Below are positions 43,355 to 52,005 of a DNA stretch of 64,000 nucleotides, one piece after another. Positions within the stretch are counted from its first letter, which is position 1; every line of letters starts with the position of its first letter. The translations under genes were made by a program, and so were the position numbers. Origin of the DNA: Saccharopolyspora phatthalungensis (GTDB lineage Bacteria; Actinomycetota; Actinomycetes; Mycobacteriales; Pseudonocardiaceae); contig NZ_JACHIW010000001.1 in NCBI RefSeq assembly GCF_014203395.1, positions 5,315,501-5,379,500 of the forward strand, read 5' to 3'. The notes under the pieces were generated by a model that was not told where the DNA came from, did not search any database, and saw nothing but the letters and a program-made list of their open reading frames with translations.

Positions 43355-44434
43355 GTGTCCGTGGTACTGGCTGAGGTGCGGTCGTTGGGGACCGCGCGGC
43401 GGTTGCGCACTGCTGAGGAGTTGGAGGACTTCGAGCAGGAGCTGGTGGATCAGTTCGCGTTGGCGCAGGCGGGTGCGGGTTTGACCGACGGCGTGGTGGG
43501 GTCCTATCGGTCGGTGGTGTTCGAGTTCGTGCGGTTCCTTGGCCGCCCGGTGTGGACGACGCGCGCCGAGGATGTCGACCGGTTTCTGACTGATCAGCGC
43601 AAGAGGGGCCGGGCAGCGTCCACTGTGTATAAAAAGGCGGGAACGTTGGCGGCGTTCTTCGACTTCCTCGTTGTGCGGTATCAGGGTGATATCCACGCAG
43701 TGACGAGTTATGTGGTTGAACAGCCGGTCGATGAGTTCAACCGCCCGTCCAACCCGGACTGCGTGGCGCTGCGGGTGCCTCCGTCGCAGGACGAGGTCGA
43801 CATCCTGTTCACCGCGTGGCGTGAGGCGTTGCCGCATGCCCGGAAGTTCCTGCCGGCGGCGCGGGACTATATGGCCGCCTCGTTGTGGCGCCGGGCGGGT
43901 TTGCGGATCACCGAGACGGTGATGTTGGACATTCGTGATTGGCGGCCTGATTTGGGGGAGCGCGGCAAGCTGCACGTTCGGTTCGGCAAGGGGAGCCGGG
44001 GGCGCGGCCACAAGCCTCGCCTGGTGTCGGCTATCAACGATGTCGACGCGTTGGTGGAGTGGTGGCTGATTGATGTGCGCCACCAGTTCGGCCCGGACTG
44101 GTCGGACCCGGATGCTCCGCTGCTGCCGAGCGAGCGGCGCGACCGGGATACCGGTTTGTGTGTGCGTGTTGGTGATGATGCGTTGCGCTCGGGTCTGGCT
44201 GGGGCGGTGGGCCGGTGGCTTCCGGCGTGGGTGGGTCGGTTGACGCCGCATGGGTTGCGGCACTTTTGCGCCTCGTCGTTGTACACGCGTGGCATGGATC
44301 TTAAAGCTATACAAGAGATTTTGGGGCACGAGTGGCTGTCCACCACGACGCGGTACATCCATGTCCACGCCAACCACGTCGAACACGCCTGGGAGACGGC
44401 CAATCAGCGGGTGGCCTCCCGGCTCGGACAGTAG
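43355..44434 (+). CDS. tyrosine recombinase (first gene of a three-gene module)
   Basis: The protein is 359 aa from GTG 43355. The N-terminal core-binding domain spans residues 20-125. The catalytic set is complete: Arg184 (RRAGLRITE), a central basic segment GKGSRGRGHK, the box HGLRH at 299-303, His325 (LGHEWL) and Tyr334 (TTRYIHV). It is unrelated in length and sequence to the integrase at 6884. It is followed at 14 bases by a small HTH gene and then a Cys-rich recombinase-like gene. Its first 50 codons recur as a broken copy at 49039-49194. Confidence 0.92.
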   Translation: MSVVLAEVRSLGTARRLRTAEELEDFEQELVDQFALAQAGAGLTDGVVGSYRSVVFEFVRFLGRPVWTTRAEDVDRFLTDQRKRGRAASTVYKKAGTLAAFFDFLVVRYQGDIHAVTSYVVEQPVDEFNRPSNPDCVALRVPPSQDEVDILFTAWREALPHARKFLPAARDYMAASLWRRAGLRITETVMLDIRDWRPDLGERGKLHVRFGKGSRGRGHKPRLVSAINDVDALVEWWLIDVRHQFGPDWSDPDAPLLPSERRDRDTGLCVRVGDDALRSGLAGAVGRWLPAWVGRLTPHGLRHFCASSLYTRGMDLKAIQEILGHEWLSTTTRYIHVHANHVEHAWETANQRVASRLGQ

Positions 44435-44447
44435 CGGAGATGAACTG

Positions 44448-44762
44448 ATGCGGTGGAATCTGCGTATGAAGGCGGCTGAGGCCGGGATCTGGAAGTCCAC
44501 CGAGATGCGCCGACGGCTGGCCGAGGCCGGGTTGGAGATCAGCGCGGGCAAGATGTCGGCGCTGTGGACCGGGACTCCCACCACGATCCGGTTGGACGAC
44601 TTGGACGTGATCTGCGCGGTGCTGAAATGTGAACCCACCGATCTGCTGATCCGCGAGCAGGAGAAGGTGGCCGCCCGCAGGCCGCGGAAGGCGGCGGAGG
44701 CCACCGGCGGCACGGTGGTCACCCCACGGTTTGGCCGGCACCGGTCGGTGCCCCCAGCGTGA
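44448..44762 (+). CDS. small XRE/Cro-like helix-turn-helix protein
   Basis: The protein is 104 aa from ATG 44448 (MRWNLRMKAAEAGIW). The helix-turn-helix spans residues 12-70 (MRRRLAEAGLEISAGKMSAL, then IRLDDLDVICAVLKCEPTDL), of the Cro/C1 type with the typical 'dLd.IC..L.c...dLl' ending. It is sandwiched between two recombinase-like genes; its stop overlaps the next start as GTGA. It is likely the module's regulator or directionality factor, by position only. Confidence 0.82.
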   Translation: MRWNLRMKAAEAGIWKSTEMRRRLAEAGLEISAGKMSALWTGTPTTIRLDDLDVICAVLKCEPTDLLIREQEKVAARRPRKAAEATGGTVVTPRFGRHRSVPPA

Positions 44763-47086
44763 GTGGACGCCCGTGGCCGCGGCCCTGCCGTGTGTGCGGT
44801 CAGCGACCGGTCAAGCACCGCCAGTCTGATTACTGCTACACGTGTCAGCCCGGCGGACCGGTGACCCCGCCGCCCTGCCTGCGCTGCGGCTCCACGCAGA
44901 ACTACTACAGCGCAGGCTTGTGCGCGCGCTGCCACCGGTTCTCCCCGCTGACCATCGACTCGTGCGACGACTGCTACGCGTGGGGCGCGACCCGCACGAA
45001 CAAGTGGCTGTGCCAGGGCTGCCGCAGCTGGCGGCGTCGCCGCCCGGTCGCCGACTGTCGCACCTGCGGTCGGCACGTGGCCGTCGACCCCGTCCTCGAC
45101 GTATGCCGGTTGTGCTGGCGTCAGGCCGAACTGCTGGGCACCGACGACATCGCCGCCGCTGTTGAGCACGGGCATCAGTTGTTCTTCGCCGAGCTGTTCC
45201 GCAGCCGCAGAGGAAAGGCCACTCGCCCCGGTCCACAGGGTCGCCGTCCGGGACCGACACCGCAGTTCGCCGCAACTGGAGCACCGTCGCGGAAAGTGCT
45301 GCAGTGGACCATCTTTGACGCGCTGCGGCCGAACAAAGTCACTACTCCACGGCCATGCACTCGGTGCGGCCAGCGGCCGGTCAAGTCCGCCCAGTCCGAC
45401 TACTGCTATCCCTGCCAGCCCGGTGGGCCCGTGACTCCGCCGCCGTGCCGAAAGTGCGGCTCGACCACCGACTACTACACCGCCGGCCAGTGCATCCGCT
45501 GCCACCGGTTCTCGCCACTGACGGTGGACTCCTGCCCGGACTGCCACGCATGGGGTACACGGCGAACCAACAACTGGCTGTGCGAGGGCTGCCGCAGCTG
45601 GCGCCGCTACCACTCCAACGTCGCCGCCTGCCACATCTGTGACCGAACGCGGCACGTCAACGACGACGGCGTATGCCGGTTGTGCCGCAAACAGGCGCTG
45701 TGGCTGCCCAATGGCGCAGCAGAGCTTGCGGCGCACATCCGGAGTTGGGGACACCAGTTGTTCTTCGCGGACATGTTCGCCGGGCTCGGCGTGCGTGCCG
45801 CTCGCGCCGCCGCTGCCGAGCGGAACCGGCTCCTGGCTGCGCAACCGATCCCGCCCCGGCGCCCGGTCCGCCACCAGCAGCTGGTCGCCTTCACCCTTCC
45901 CCGAGACCTGCACACTGGCCGCGAGCGTGGCTTTCCTCAGCCCCGCGATCGTGGACTGGTTACCTACCTGGACGCGTGCGTCACCGACCACGCAACCCGG
46001 CATGGCTGGGAGGCAAAGGTCGCCACCCGCGCAAGGATGGGGCTGCACATCCTGCTCGGGCTGCAGGACACCCCAGGCGCGGCCATCAACGCCAGCGACG
46101 TGATCGCGCTGTCCTGTTTGGAAGTTCCCGTGCGCCCGATCCTCGACGTCCTGGCCGTCGCCGGGTTCCTCCGTGACGACCGGGTCCCCACCATCGACCT
46201 GTGGTTCGCCGCCAAGACCGCCGACCTGCCCGCCGCGATGGTGATTGACCTGCAGTTGTGGTTCGAGGTGATGCGTCACGGCCGCACCAGCCCGCCACGC
46301 AGCAAACCCCGCGCCCCGAGAACGGTCCAAGCGCAACTGCGGCGGGCGCTGCCCGCCCTGCACACGTGGGCCGCGGCCGGGCACGAGCATCTGCGGGAGA
46401 TCACCCGCGACGAGGTACTCGCCGTACTGCCCGCCTCCGGAACGGCCCGGCACACCATGCTCTCGGGACTGCGGTCCATCTTCCGGCTGCTTAAAGCCCA
46501 CAAGCGCGTGTTCCTCAACCCGACCGCACGCATTCCGGTCGGCAGGCTCACCGGCCGCGTCCCGCTGCCCACCCCGGTGAAGCGAATCCGCGAGGCGTTG
46601 GGCAGCGACGACCACACCCGCGCTGCCATCGCCGCGCTGGTCGCCTTCCACGCCTTGTCCCCCGGGCAGCTGCGCAACCTGCAGCTCACCGACATCTACG
46701 ACGCCCGCCTGCACCTGGGCGACCGCAGCATCCCGCTCGCCCGACCGGTGCATGAGCGGCTGCGGGCTTACCTCGACTACCGCGCCGCCCGCTGGCCGGC
46801 CACGGCCAACCCACACCTGTTCATCCACTACCGCAGCGCCAACCACCTCGGCCCCGTCCAGATCGAATGGCTGGCCCACCGGCTGGGCCTTTCCACCCAA
46901 GCCCTGCGCGAGGACCGCATCCTCCACGAAGTCCACGCCACCGGCGGCGACATCCGCCGCCTCTGCGACCTGTTCGGCCTGTCCGTCGGCGGCGCCGAGC
47001 GCTACACCACAGTGCTCGACCACCCTGCCATCAACAGCACCAACAGCCAGGCGGCCAGCCGCACCGACCCCACAGGACCAGCCTGA
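44759..47086 (+). CDS. 32-cysteine protein with degenerate tyrosine recombinase domain
   Basis: The protein is 775 aa from GTG 44759. Two nearly identical zinc modules (residues 10-120 and 200-310) each hold eight CxxC pairs at matching positions 190 residues apart, with shared strings such as QSDYCY and PGGPVTPPPC. The C-terminal part (about 500-760) follows the tyrosine recombinase pattern (AALVAFHALSPGQLRNL, then REDRILHEVHATGGDIRRL, then GLSVGGAERYTTVLDH). It keeps the Tyr but lacks the first catalytic Arg, the H of the HxxR box and the LGH histidine. A DNA-binding or architectural partner of the active recombinase is the best guess. Confidence 0.75.
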   Translation: MSGRPWPRPCRVCGQRPVKHRQSDYCYTCQPGGPVTPPPCLRCGSTQNYYSAGLCARCHRFSPLTIDSCDDCYAWGATRTNKWLCQGCRSWRRRRPVADCRTCGRHVAVDPVLDVCRLCWRQAELLGTDDIAAAVEHGHQLFFAELFRSRRGKATRPGPQGRRPGPTPQFAATGAPSRKVLQWTIFDALRPNKVTTPRPCTRCGQRPVKSAQSDYCYPCQPGGPVTPPPCRKCGSTTDYYTAGQCIRCHRFSPLTVDSCPDCHAWGTRRTNNWLCEGCRSWRRYHSNVAACHICDRTRHVNDDGVCRLCRKQALWLPNGAAELAAHIRSWGHQLFFADMFAGLGVRAARAAAAERNRLLAAQPIPPRRPVRHQQLVAFTLPRDLHTGRERGFPQPRDRGLVTYLDACVTDHATRHGWEAKVATRARMGLHILLGLQDTPGAAINASDVIALSCLEVPVRPILDVLAVAGFLRDDRVPTIDLWFAAKTADLPAAMVIDLQLWFEVMRHGRTSPPRSKPRAPRTVQAQLRRALPALHTWAAAGHEHLREITRDEVLAVLPASGTARHTMLSGLRSIFRLLKAHKRVFLNPTARIPVGRLTGRVPLPTPVKRIREALGSDDHTRAAIAALVAFHALSPGQLRNLQLTDIYDARLHLGDRSIPLARPVHERLRAYLDYRAARWPATANPHLFIHYRSANHLGPVQIEWLAHRLGLSTQALREDRILHEVHATGGDIRRLCDLFGLSVGGAERYTTVLDHPAINSTNSQAASRTDPTGPA

Positions 47087-47137
47087 ACAGCAACAATTCC
47101 CTCGCCACCGCGAAACCTCACTGGTTTGATCGCACCC

Positions 47138-47749
47138 ATGACCTCGATCTGGACTGGTAGCAAGGTCCGCCTGCGCGGCATCGAGCCCGAGGACTGGCAA
47201 GCCTTCCAACGCTTCGACGAGCACTCGACGGACATGCGCAACGGCGACATGATCCACCCACCCCGCTCGGCCGCCGGCTACCGCGAATGGGCAGCAACCC
47301 AGGCCGCCAAGCAGAGTGCGGGCGACGAGCTCCTGCTCGCCATCGAAACGCGTGCCGACCAGACCCTCGTCGGCACACTCTCCACAGGAAACATCGATCA
47401 GCGCGCAGGCCGCTTCAGCTACGGAATCAGCATTGGCCACGACCACCACCGGCTTGGCTACGCCACCGACGCCATCCGCCTGCTGCTGACCTACATGTTC
47501 GGCGAACGTCGTTACCACAAGTGCGAAGTCAGCATCTACGCCTTCAACGAAGCATCGATCGCGCTGCACCGAAAGATCGGCTTCCAGACCGAAGGGCGGC
47601 TGCGTGACCACGAATACTTCGCAGGACACCACCACGACCTCGTGGTAATGGGACTGACTATCGACGAATTCGCCGCAAGCCACCCCTTTGCCGACGTCCA
47701 GGAACATGCTCAGTCGGCCGGACTCCCAGACGGGGCCGCCGGTTTCTGA
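47138..47749 (+). CDS. GNAT-family acetyltransferase
   Basis: The protein is 203 aa from ATG 47138 (MTSIWTGSKVRLRGIEPEDW). It has the RimJ/RimL-type GNAT pattern: KVRLRGIEPEDWQAF, TLVGTLSTGNID, YGISIGHDHHRLGYATDAIR for acetyl-CoA binding, and NEASIALHRKIGFQTEG near the end. It presumably acetylates a small molecule or protein N-terminus. It sits 51 bases after the recombinase module and ends just before the shared Tad 3' tail, like the methyltransferase in the second insertion, so it looks like cargo. Confidence 0.85.
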   Translation: MTSIWTGSKVRLRGIEPEDWQAFQRFDEHSTDMRNGDMIHPPRSAAGYREWAATQAAKQSAGDELLLAIETRADQTLVGTLSTGNIDQRAGRFSYGISIGHDHHRLGYATDAIRLLLTYMFGERRYHKCEVSIYAFNEASIALHRKIGFQTEGRLRDHEYFAGHHHDLVVMGLTIDEFAASHPFADVQEHAQSAGLPDGAAGF

Positions 47750-47769
47750 ACCGAAGCATCCGACTAGCC

Positions 47770-48306
47770 TCATCCAGCACCAGCCTCACGTGAGTTCCCG
47801 CCACCGTCCACTTCAGAATTGGCGAACCCACGGGAAATGCCCACCACCCCGCGCTGTGGGTGCGCGCTGCCGCTGCCGTGCACCGGCAGCGACGAAATCC
47901 CCACCAGGCCCAGAAGTTGGGTGCGCTGAGTGCTGGTGACGGCGACGGTCACGGTGTCGCCGGACACCGACACCGTGCCGGTCGCGCCCACCCGAGCGAG
48001 GTAGCTTTGGGCCTCGGCGACGGCCTGGTCCGGCACCAGCCGCATCGTGCCGCTGGCGCGGTAGGCGTTGAGGTCGAGGGCTTGGGCGCCGGCGCGTGCG
48101 GCGGCTTCGGCGTGGCCACCTGCGCGGACTTTCGCCGCCAGGGCCAGGCCGCCGTCCAAGGTCAGCCCGGCCATGGCGACGATCGCGACCACCAGGGTTA
48201 CGACGAACGCCGAGACCCGGCCCTCCTCGGTGCCCCACCACTGTCGCCGCCCTCGCAGCCACGAGCCCACCCTGCCGGTGCAGGAGGGCGGTGCGTGTCC
48301 GGTCAT
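47770..48306 (-). CDS. TadG/TadE-like pilus assembly protein
   Basis: The protein is 178 aa from ATG 48306, overlapping the previous stop (ATGA). A cytoplasmic basic N-terminus is followed by one membrane helix ([20 protein letters not shown]) and then an Ala-rich extracytoplasmic domain, the plan of Tad/Flp minor pseudopilin-like proteins; [20 protein letters not shown] is typical of TadE/TadG 'putative helicase/secretion neighbourhood' proteins. The last 20 residues ([17 protein letters not shown]) resemble the tail of the protein at 50046, although the bodies differ. Confidence 0.75.
   Translation of the reverse strand: MTGHAPPSCTGRVGSWLRGRRQWWGTEEGRVSAFVVTLVVAIVAMAGLTLDGGLALAAKVRAGGHAEAAARAGAQALDLNAYRASGTMRLVPDQAVAEAQSYLARVGATGTVSVSGDTVTVAVTSTQRTQLLGLVGISSLPVHGSGSAHPQRGVVGISRGFANSEVDGGGNSREAGAG
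47795..47829 (-). repeat. shared 3' tail, copy 1
   Basis: TTCCCGCCA at 47795 and CTTCAGAATT.GCGAACCC at 47811-47829 recur at 50071-50108 with one codon more between them. Both copies encode the C-terminal tail of a Tad gene and both lie directly after a convergent cargo gene. Confidence 0.6.
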
Positions 48307-48839
48307 GAACTGCTCCCACCGCCGTTGGTCAGGATTGAACGCCAGACGTCCACGGGTTCGCTTGCGGTGGCGGACAACTCTTTCTGCCCGGGCACGGCGA
48401 GGATCAGGGCATCGCTGAAGTCGACCGCGCATGTCACGGTCACCGTGACCGCACCGCCGGCCACCATGCCGGAGGTGTCGGTGTCCACTCCCAGCGACTC
48501 GCACACCACGCCCGCGGTCGACAGGGCGCTGCTGGCGGTGGCCTGCGCGGCGGTGATGGCGGCGGGTGCGGAGCGTTCGATACTGGCCGCGCGGGCGGCC
48601 TGGTGCGCGGCGTCGTCCAGCCGCAGCCGCGCATCGACACCGCGATGGATCACGACCGCGACGAACACCAGGAGCATGACCAAAAATGGCGTGAGGAGGG
48701 TGACTTCGGCGGCCACGGAGCCGTGATCGTCCCGCCACCACGCGCCCCAGTTACCCTGTCGATCGCCGCGCCGGTCGCGGCGCGCTGGGGCGTCGTAGGC
48801 GCGTATTCGGCGGTTCCTCGACGGTGTCGGGGCTGTCAT
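48303..48839 (-). CDS. TadE-like pilus assembly protein
   Basis: The protein is 178 aa. A basic N-terminus is followed by [20 protein letters not shown], the TadE signature (an acidic residue, G-S-x-x-x-E, then a hydrophobic helix). An extracytoplasmic part contains [20 protein letters not shown] and a Val/Thr-rich strand region ([11 protein letters not shown]). It is coupled to the TadG-like gene downstream by ATGA. Its upstream flank is the second insertion, so it is now separated from the rest of the Tad operon. Confidence 0.82.
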   Translation of the reverse strand: MTAPTPSRNRRIRAYDAPARRDRRGDRQGNWGAWWRDDHGSVAAEVTLLTPFLVMLLVFVAVVIHRGVDARLRLDDAAHQAARAASIERSAPAAITAAQATASSALSTAGVVCESLGVDTDTSGMVAGGAVTVTVTCAVDFSDALILAVPGQKELSATASEPVDVWRSILTNGGGSSS

Positions 48840-48934
48840 GGCCGGTTCACCTCCCGCTCGCGGCGAGATCTGTCAGAACACTCACGAGTTCCCTTGGTCT
48901 GACGAAGCCCTGGTCATCGCTTCTTGCCGGTAGC

Positions 48935-48944
48935 CGTGGGTTCG
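48935..48944 (+). repeat. possible left end of the second insertion
   Basis: CGTGGGTTCG matches the presumed left end of the larger element (43205-43215) and is inverted relative to CGCGAACCC at 50100-50108. Confidence 0.4.
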
Positions 48945-49038
48945 TACGATCGCGATGGAAAGTTGACGTTCGTTCGAGATTCCTGATAGATCGTCGATCT
49001 ACGCGACGGATGGTCGTGCCTGGCGAAGTGAGGTGCTC

Positions 49039-49194
49039 ATGTCGGTCGCGGTGGTGCGGTCGCTGGGTAGCGGGCGGCGGCTGCGGACGCCGTAGGAGTT
49101 GGAGGACTTCGAGCAAGAGTGGGTCGACCAGTACCTGCTGGCCGCCGTCGGCGCCAGCCGGTACACCACTGGGCTCACCGGCGCCCGGCAGTAG
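49039..49194 (+). pseudogene. truncated copy of the module recombinase N-terminus
   Basis: ATG 49039 begins MSVAVVRSLGSGRRLRTP, then a TAG, then ELEDFEQEWVDQYLLAAVGA, ending at TAG 49194. It aligns with residues 1-48 of the recombinase at 43355 (MSVVLAEVRSLGTARRLRTA, then ELEDFEQELVDQFALAQAGA) and has no catalytic part. It is a relic of a second copy of the same element. Confidence 0.85.
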
Positions 49195-49203
49195 CCTGGG
49201 ATC

Positions 49204-50001
49204 GTGACGGAGCTGGACCGGGAACTGCTGCGAACGACCTTCGGCGAAGACGCCGACCGATACGATCGTTGCCGGCCTGGCTATCCGTCCGAGCTGTTCG
49301 ACGATCTCGTAAGCCTCGCCCCCATTCACTCTCGATCTCGCGCGCTGGAAATTGGCTGCGGCACCGGCCAAGCAACGCTTCCGTTGGCCCGGCTTGGATG
49401 CGCGGTTGTCGCGGTCGAACTCAGCGCTGACATGACTGACATCGCACGGCGGCATCTCTCCGGATTTCCCGCAGCACAGGTGGTGGTGTCGGCTTTCGAG
49501 GAGTGGCCGTTGCCCGCTACGAAGTTCGACGTCGTGCTCTCGGCGACGGCCTTCCACTGGATCGACCCCGACATCCGGATGAACAAGGCCGCCGACGCCC
49601 TCCACCCTGACGGCACCTTGGCACTGATCTCGACCCACCACATCGCCGGTGGCACCGAGGCATTCTTCGCCGAAGTCCAGAGCTGTTACGAGCGCTTCGA
49701 CCCCAACACACCACCAGGCTTGCGCCTGCCAGCAACTGATGCTGTGCCCACCGATTCCACCGAGATCGATCAATCGAACCGCTTTGGTCCCGTCGAGTTC
49801 CGTCGCTACGAGTGGGAACAGACCTACAGCACCCAGGAATACATCGACCTGTTGCTGACCTACTCGGGACACCGCGCCCTGCACCCAGACCGCCAACAAC
49901 GCCTGCTGAGCTGCATCGCGAACCTGATCGACACCAACTACGGCGGACAGATCACCAAGCGATACTTGACGCAGTTGGTCACCGCACACCGCGCAAGCTG
50001 A
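49204..50001 (+). CDS. SAM-dependent methyltransferase (cargo)
   Basis: The protein is 265 aa from GTG 49204. It is a class I methyltransferase: ALEIGCGTGQATLPLA (motif I), VAVELSADM (motif II), FDVVLSATAFHWID (motif IV, the FHWI form typical of small-molecule methyltransferases) and LHPDGTLALIS (motif V/VI). The substrate is unknown. It starts nine bases after the recombinase relic and ends 45 bases before the 3' end of the convergent Tad gene. Confidence 0.88.
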   Translation: MTELDRELLRTTFGEDADRYDRCRPGYPSELFDDLVSLAPIHSRSRALEIGCGTGQATLPLARLGCAVVAVELSADMTDIARRHLSGFPAAQVVVSAFEEWPLPATKFDVVLSATAFHWIDPDIRMNKAADALHPDGTLALISTHHIAGGTEAFFAEVQSCYERFDPNTPPGLRLPATDAVPTDSTEIDQSNRFGPVEFRRYEWEQTYSTQEYIDLLLTYSGHRALHPDRQQRLLSCIANLIDTNYGGQITKRYLTQLVTAHRAS

Positions 50002-50045
50002 GGCGACGCCAACCGTCCGAGTCGAACCGGAACGCACTGATACCG

Positions 50046-50648
50046 TCATCCGGTTCCTCCAGCACTCGGATTCCCGCCAGAAGAGACCGCTTCAGAATTC
50101 GCGAACCCGTCAACGTTGGGTACGAACCTCTCCACGGGCCCTGCGGCTTCGGCGTGGACTGGCAAAGCGAGCAATGGGATCACCGCGGAGGCTTCACCGG
50201 TCACGCGGATCGAGGCGGCATCGGCACCACGCGTGGCCGCGATGTGGGTGTTGGTCAGCGGGCCACGGCCAAGCTGATCGAGCACCTGCTGGGCCTCCGC
50301 GCTGCCGTCGGCCGCCGTGCCGGTTTGTACCCGTGCGGCAGCCAATCCCTGCGAGGCGGCGGCTTGGGCGATGTGGGTGGCGTGCGACCACAGCGCGAAC
50401 TGTACGATCGCCAGCAGCATGAGCAGTAACAAAGGGGTAGCGATCACGAGCTCGGCGCTGACCGATCCCCGATCCCCGCCCAGCACCTTGCGCAGCTGTG
50501 GCAGCCTGGCCGCGTGCCAGATGGCTGGCCGTGATCGGTAGCGGTTCTGTAGGGATTCCGTGGAGTTGTCCGCTCGGGACGGCGTCCTGTCCATCGGTTC
50601 CTGCGGAAACGGTGTGAACTTTCGGCGTGCTTGTCCGTGGCGGAGCAT
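50046..50648 (-). CDS. TadE-like pilus assembly protein
   Basis: The protein is 200 aa from ATG 50648 (AAGGA upstream; ATG 50594 is possible). GDRGSVSAELVIATPLLLLM is a clear TadE signature and membrane helix, followed by AQAAASQGLAAARVQTG and an Ala/Val-rich extracytoplasmic domain. The C-terminal tail GFANSEAVSSGGNPSAGGTG resembles that of the 47770 protein. It is the last uninterrupted gene of the main Tad operon before the second insertion. Confidence 0.82.
   Translation of the reverse strand: MLRHGQARRKFTPFPQEPMDRTPSRADNSTESLQNRYRSRPAIWHAARLPQLRKVLGGDRGSVSAELVIATPLLLLMLLAIVQFALWSHATHIAQAAASQGLAAARVQTGTAADGSAEAQQVLDQLGRGPLTNTHIAATRGADAASIRVTGEASAVIPLLALPVHAEAAGPVERFVPNVDGFANSEAVSSGGNPSAGGTG
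50071..50108 (-). repeat. shared 3' tail, copy 2
   Basis: TTCCCGCCA at 50071 and CTTCAGAATTCGCGAACCC at 50090-50108 match the segment at 47795-47829. See that entry. Confidence 0.6.
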
Positions 50649-50883
50649 TGCAGTTGTCCTTTTCCTTGACCGTGGCTGCCCTCTGCCGTCCGCTGACAGG
50701 GCAGACGCTGTGCTTGCGGTCTGTGCGATATCGCCGTGTCACCAGCAGAATCGGCAACCGATGTCCGTTCGTGGAAGGACAAGTAGCCAGCGTCTCGGAC
50801 ACGGGAAGGACAAGTAAGGTGCTCAGAGGGCATCTTCGTTGCCTCCCTACAGGTTCGGTCGCGTCGTGAGCCGGGGGCTCATG

Positions 50884-51081
50884 TCACATTCCGAGGTTGA
50901 TCTCGTTGGCCTTGGACACGGCCTTGGCCACCACAATCCCGACTACCACCAGAGCAGCCGCGATCAGCACCGCCGTGACGACGACCGTTTCGGTGGTGTA
51001 GCCCGCGTCGGGGTGGCGGCGCAGCTCGTCGATCCTGGCGCGCACCGTGCCGAACAGCAGGGTCAGGTAGGTCCACATCAT
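50884..51081 (-). CDS. flp: Flp-type pilin
   Basis: The protein is 65 aa. A short basic leader (RARIDELRRHPDAG) is followed by YTTETVVVTAVLIAAALVVVGIV: a prepilin-like processing site (G before Y), a Glu at position +4 and a hydrophobic helix, then a short tail ending KANEINLGM. Size and layout fit the major Flp/Tad pilin of actinobacteria. It is followed on the minus strand by TadE and preceded by TadC. Processing would need the A24 peptidase at 58027. Confidence 0.8.
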   Translation of the reverse strand: MMWTYLTLLFGTVRARIDELRRHPDAGYTTETVVVTAVLIAAALVVVGIVVAKAVSKANEINLGM

Positions 51082-51111
51082 CTTCTTGCCTCTTCTCCTG
51101 CGCAGGGCGGA

Positions 51112-52005
51112 TCACAGTCCATTGAGGACCTGTGTCAGTGCCGGATATCCGATGAATACGAGGAACCCGAGGAACAAGGCCACCACCGGTAGGGACATGC
51201 GTTCGGTGGCTGCCTGGGCTTCGGCTTCGGCGTCGGTGATCTGGTGGGTTCGCAGTGCTGCGGCCTTTGCCGCCAACGACGCGCGGACCTTGGCGCCTTC
51301 GGTGCCGGCCAGCGAGACGGAGGCGGCGAGTTCGGATAGTTCGGTGACGTCGAGTTCGTCGCCGAGTTGCCGCAGGGTGGCCCAGGGCGTGGTGCGTGTG
51401 AGCCGCGCGGTGGACAACGCGCGGCGGATCTGTGCGAAGGCCCAGCCGCGGCCGACGGCGACGGAGTCGCCGAGTGCGCTGTCCACGCCGGCGCCGCCGG
51501 CCAGGGTGATCCACACCAGATCGAGGTAGGCCGAGAGCGCATGCCGGAATCCGGTACGCAGCTTCGCCGCTTCGGAGCGGGAGCGCAGATCGGGGAGGAG
51601 GAATCCGAGTCCGGCCAGCACGAGCCCGGCGATTACCGGTACCTCCAGCCCCAGCCAGACCCCGCCGAGGGCCAACACCAGTTGCACGGCCACGGGTAGA
51701 AGCAGCCCGATCAGCGCCACCGTGGCCTTTTCCGCCAGATGGGTGGAGATCGGACGGCCGAACACCGCCAGGTCCCGGCGAAGCCGAGCACTGGGCAACC
51801 CGAGTGCTCGCAAAGGGCTAACGAACGGGCGGCCCAGCCGCGCCGCCCAGCCTTCGGCGTCGGTCGCCAGGATAGGCGGAGGCGCCACCGGTCTGGTCGC
51901 TCGGGCCAGCACCTCACCCAATGCGGGACGGGGCGGGAACAGCCACACGCTCAGCGACCACAACCCGACACCGAGCCCCATTCCAAGCAGCAGCACGGTG
52001 ATCAC
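51112..52005 (-). CDS. tadC: TadC (GspF-like) inner-membrane protein
   Basis: The protein is 297 aa from GTG 52005, overlapping the TadB stop (GTGA). Membrane helices lie near both ends and in the middle (VALIGLLLPVAVQLVLALGG), with the T2SSF-type cytoplasmic domain containing GFRHALSAYLDLVWITLAGG and LSELAASVSLAGTEGAKVR. With TadB it forms the platform that couples the TadA ATPase to pilus assembly. Confidence 0.88.
   Translation of the reverse strand: MITVLLLGMGLGVGLWSLSVWLFPPRPALGEVLARATRPVAPPPILATDAEGWAARLGRPFVSPLRALGLPSARLRRDLAVFGRPISTHLAEKATVALIGLLLPVAVQLVLALGGVWLGLEVPVIAGLVLAGLGFLLPDLRSRSEAAKLRTGFRHALSAYLDLVWITLAGGAGVDSALGDSVAVGRGWAFAQIRRALSTARLTRTTPWATLRQLGDELDVTELSELAASVSLAGTEGAKVRASLAAKAAALRTHQITDAEAEAQAATERMSLPVVALFLGFLVFIGYPALTQVLNGL

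Noticed and set aside
43181..47773. A 1530-codon open frame on the minus strand opposite the recombinase module
   Set aside because: It is the complement of four well-supported plus-strand genes, is low-complexity (Gly, Ala, Arg, Val) and shows no domain. It is a high-GC shadow frame.
43205..47832. Classical direct-repeat attachment sites for the recombinase module
   Set aside because: The matching ends I could find are inverted, not direct. No longer direct repeat spanning the module was seen by eye.
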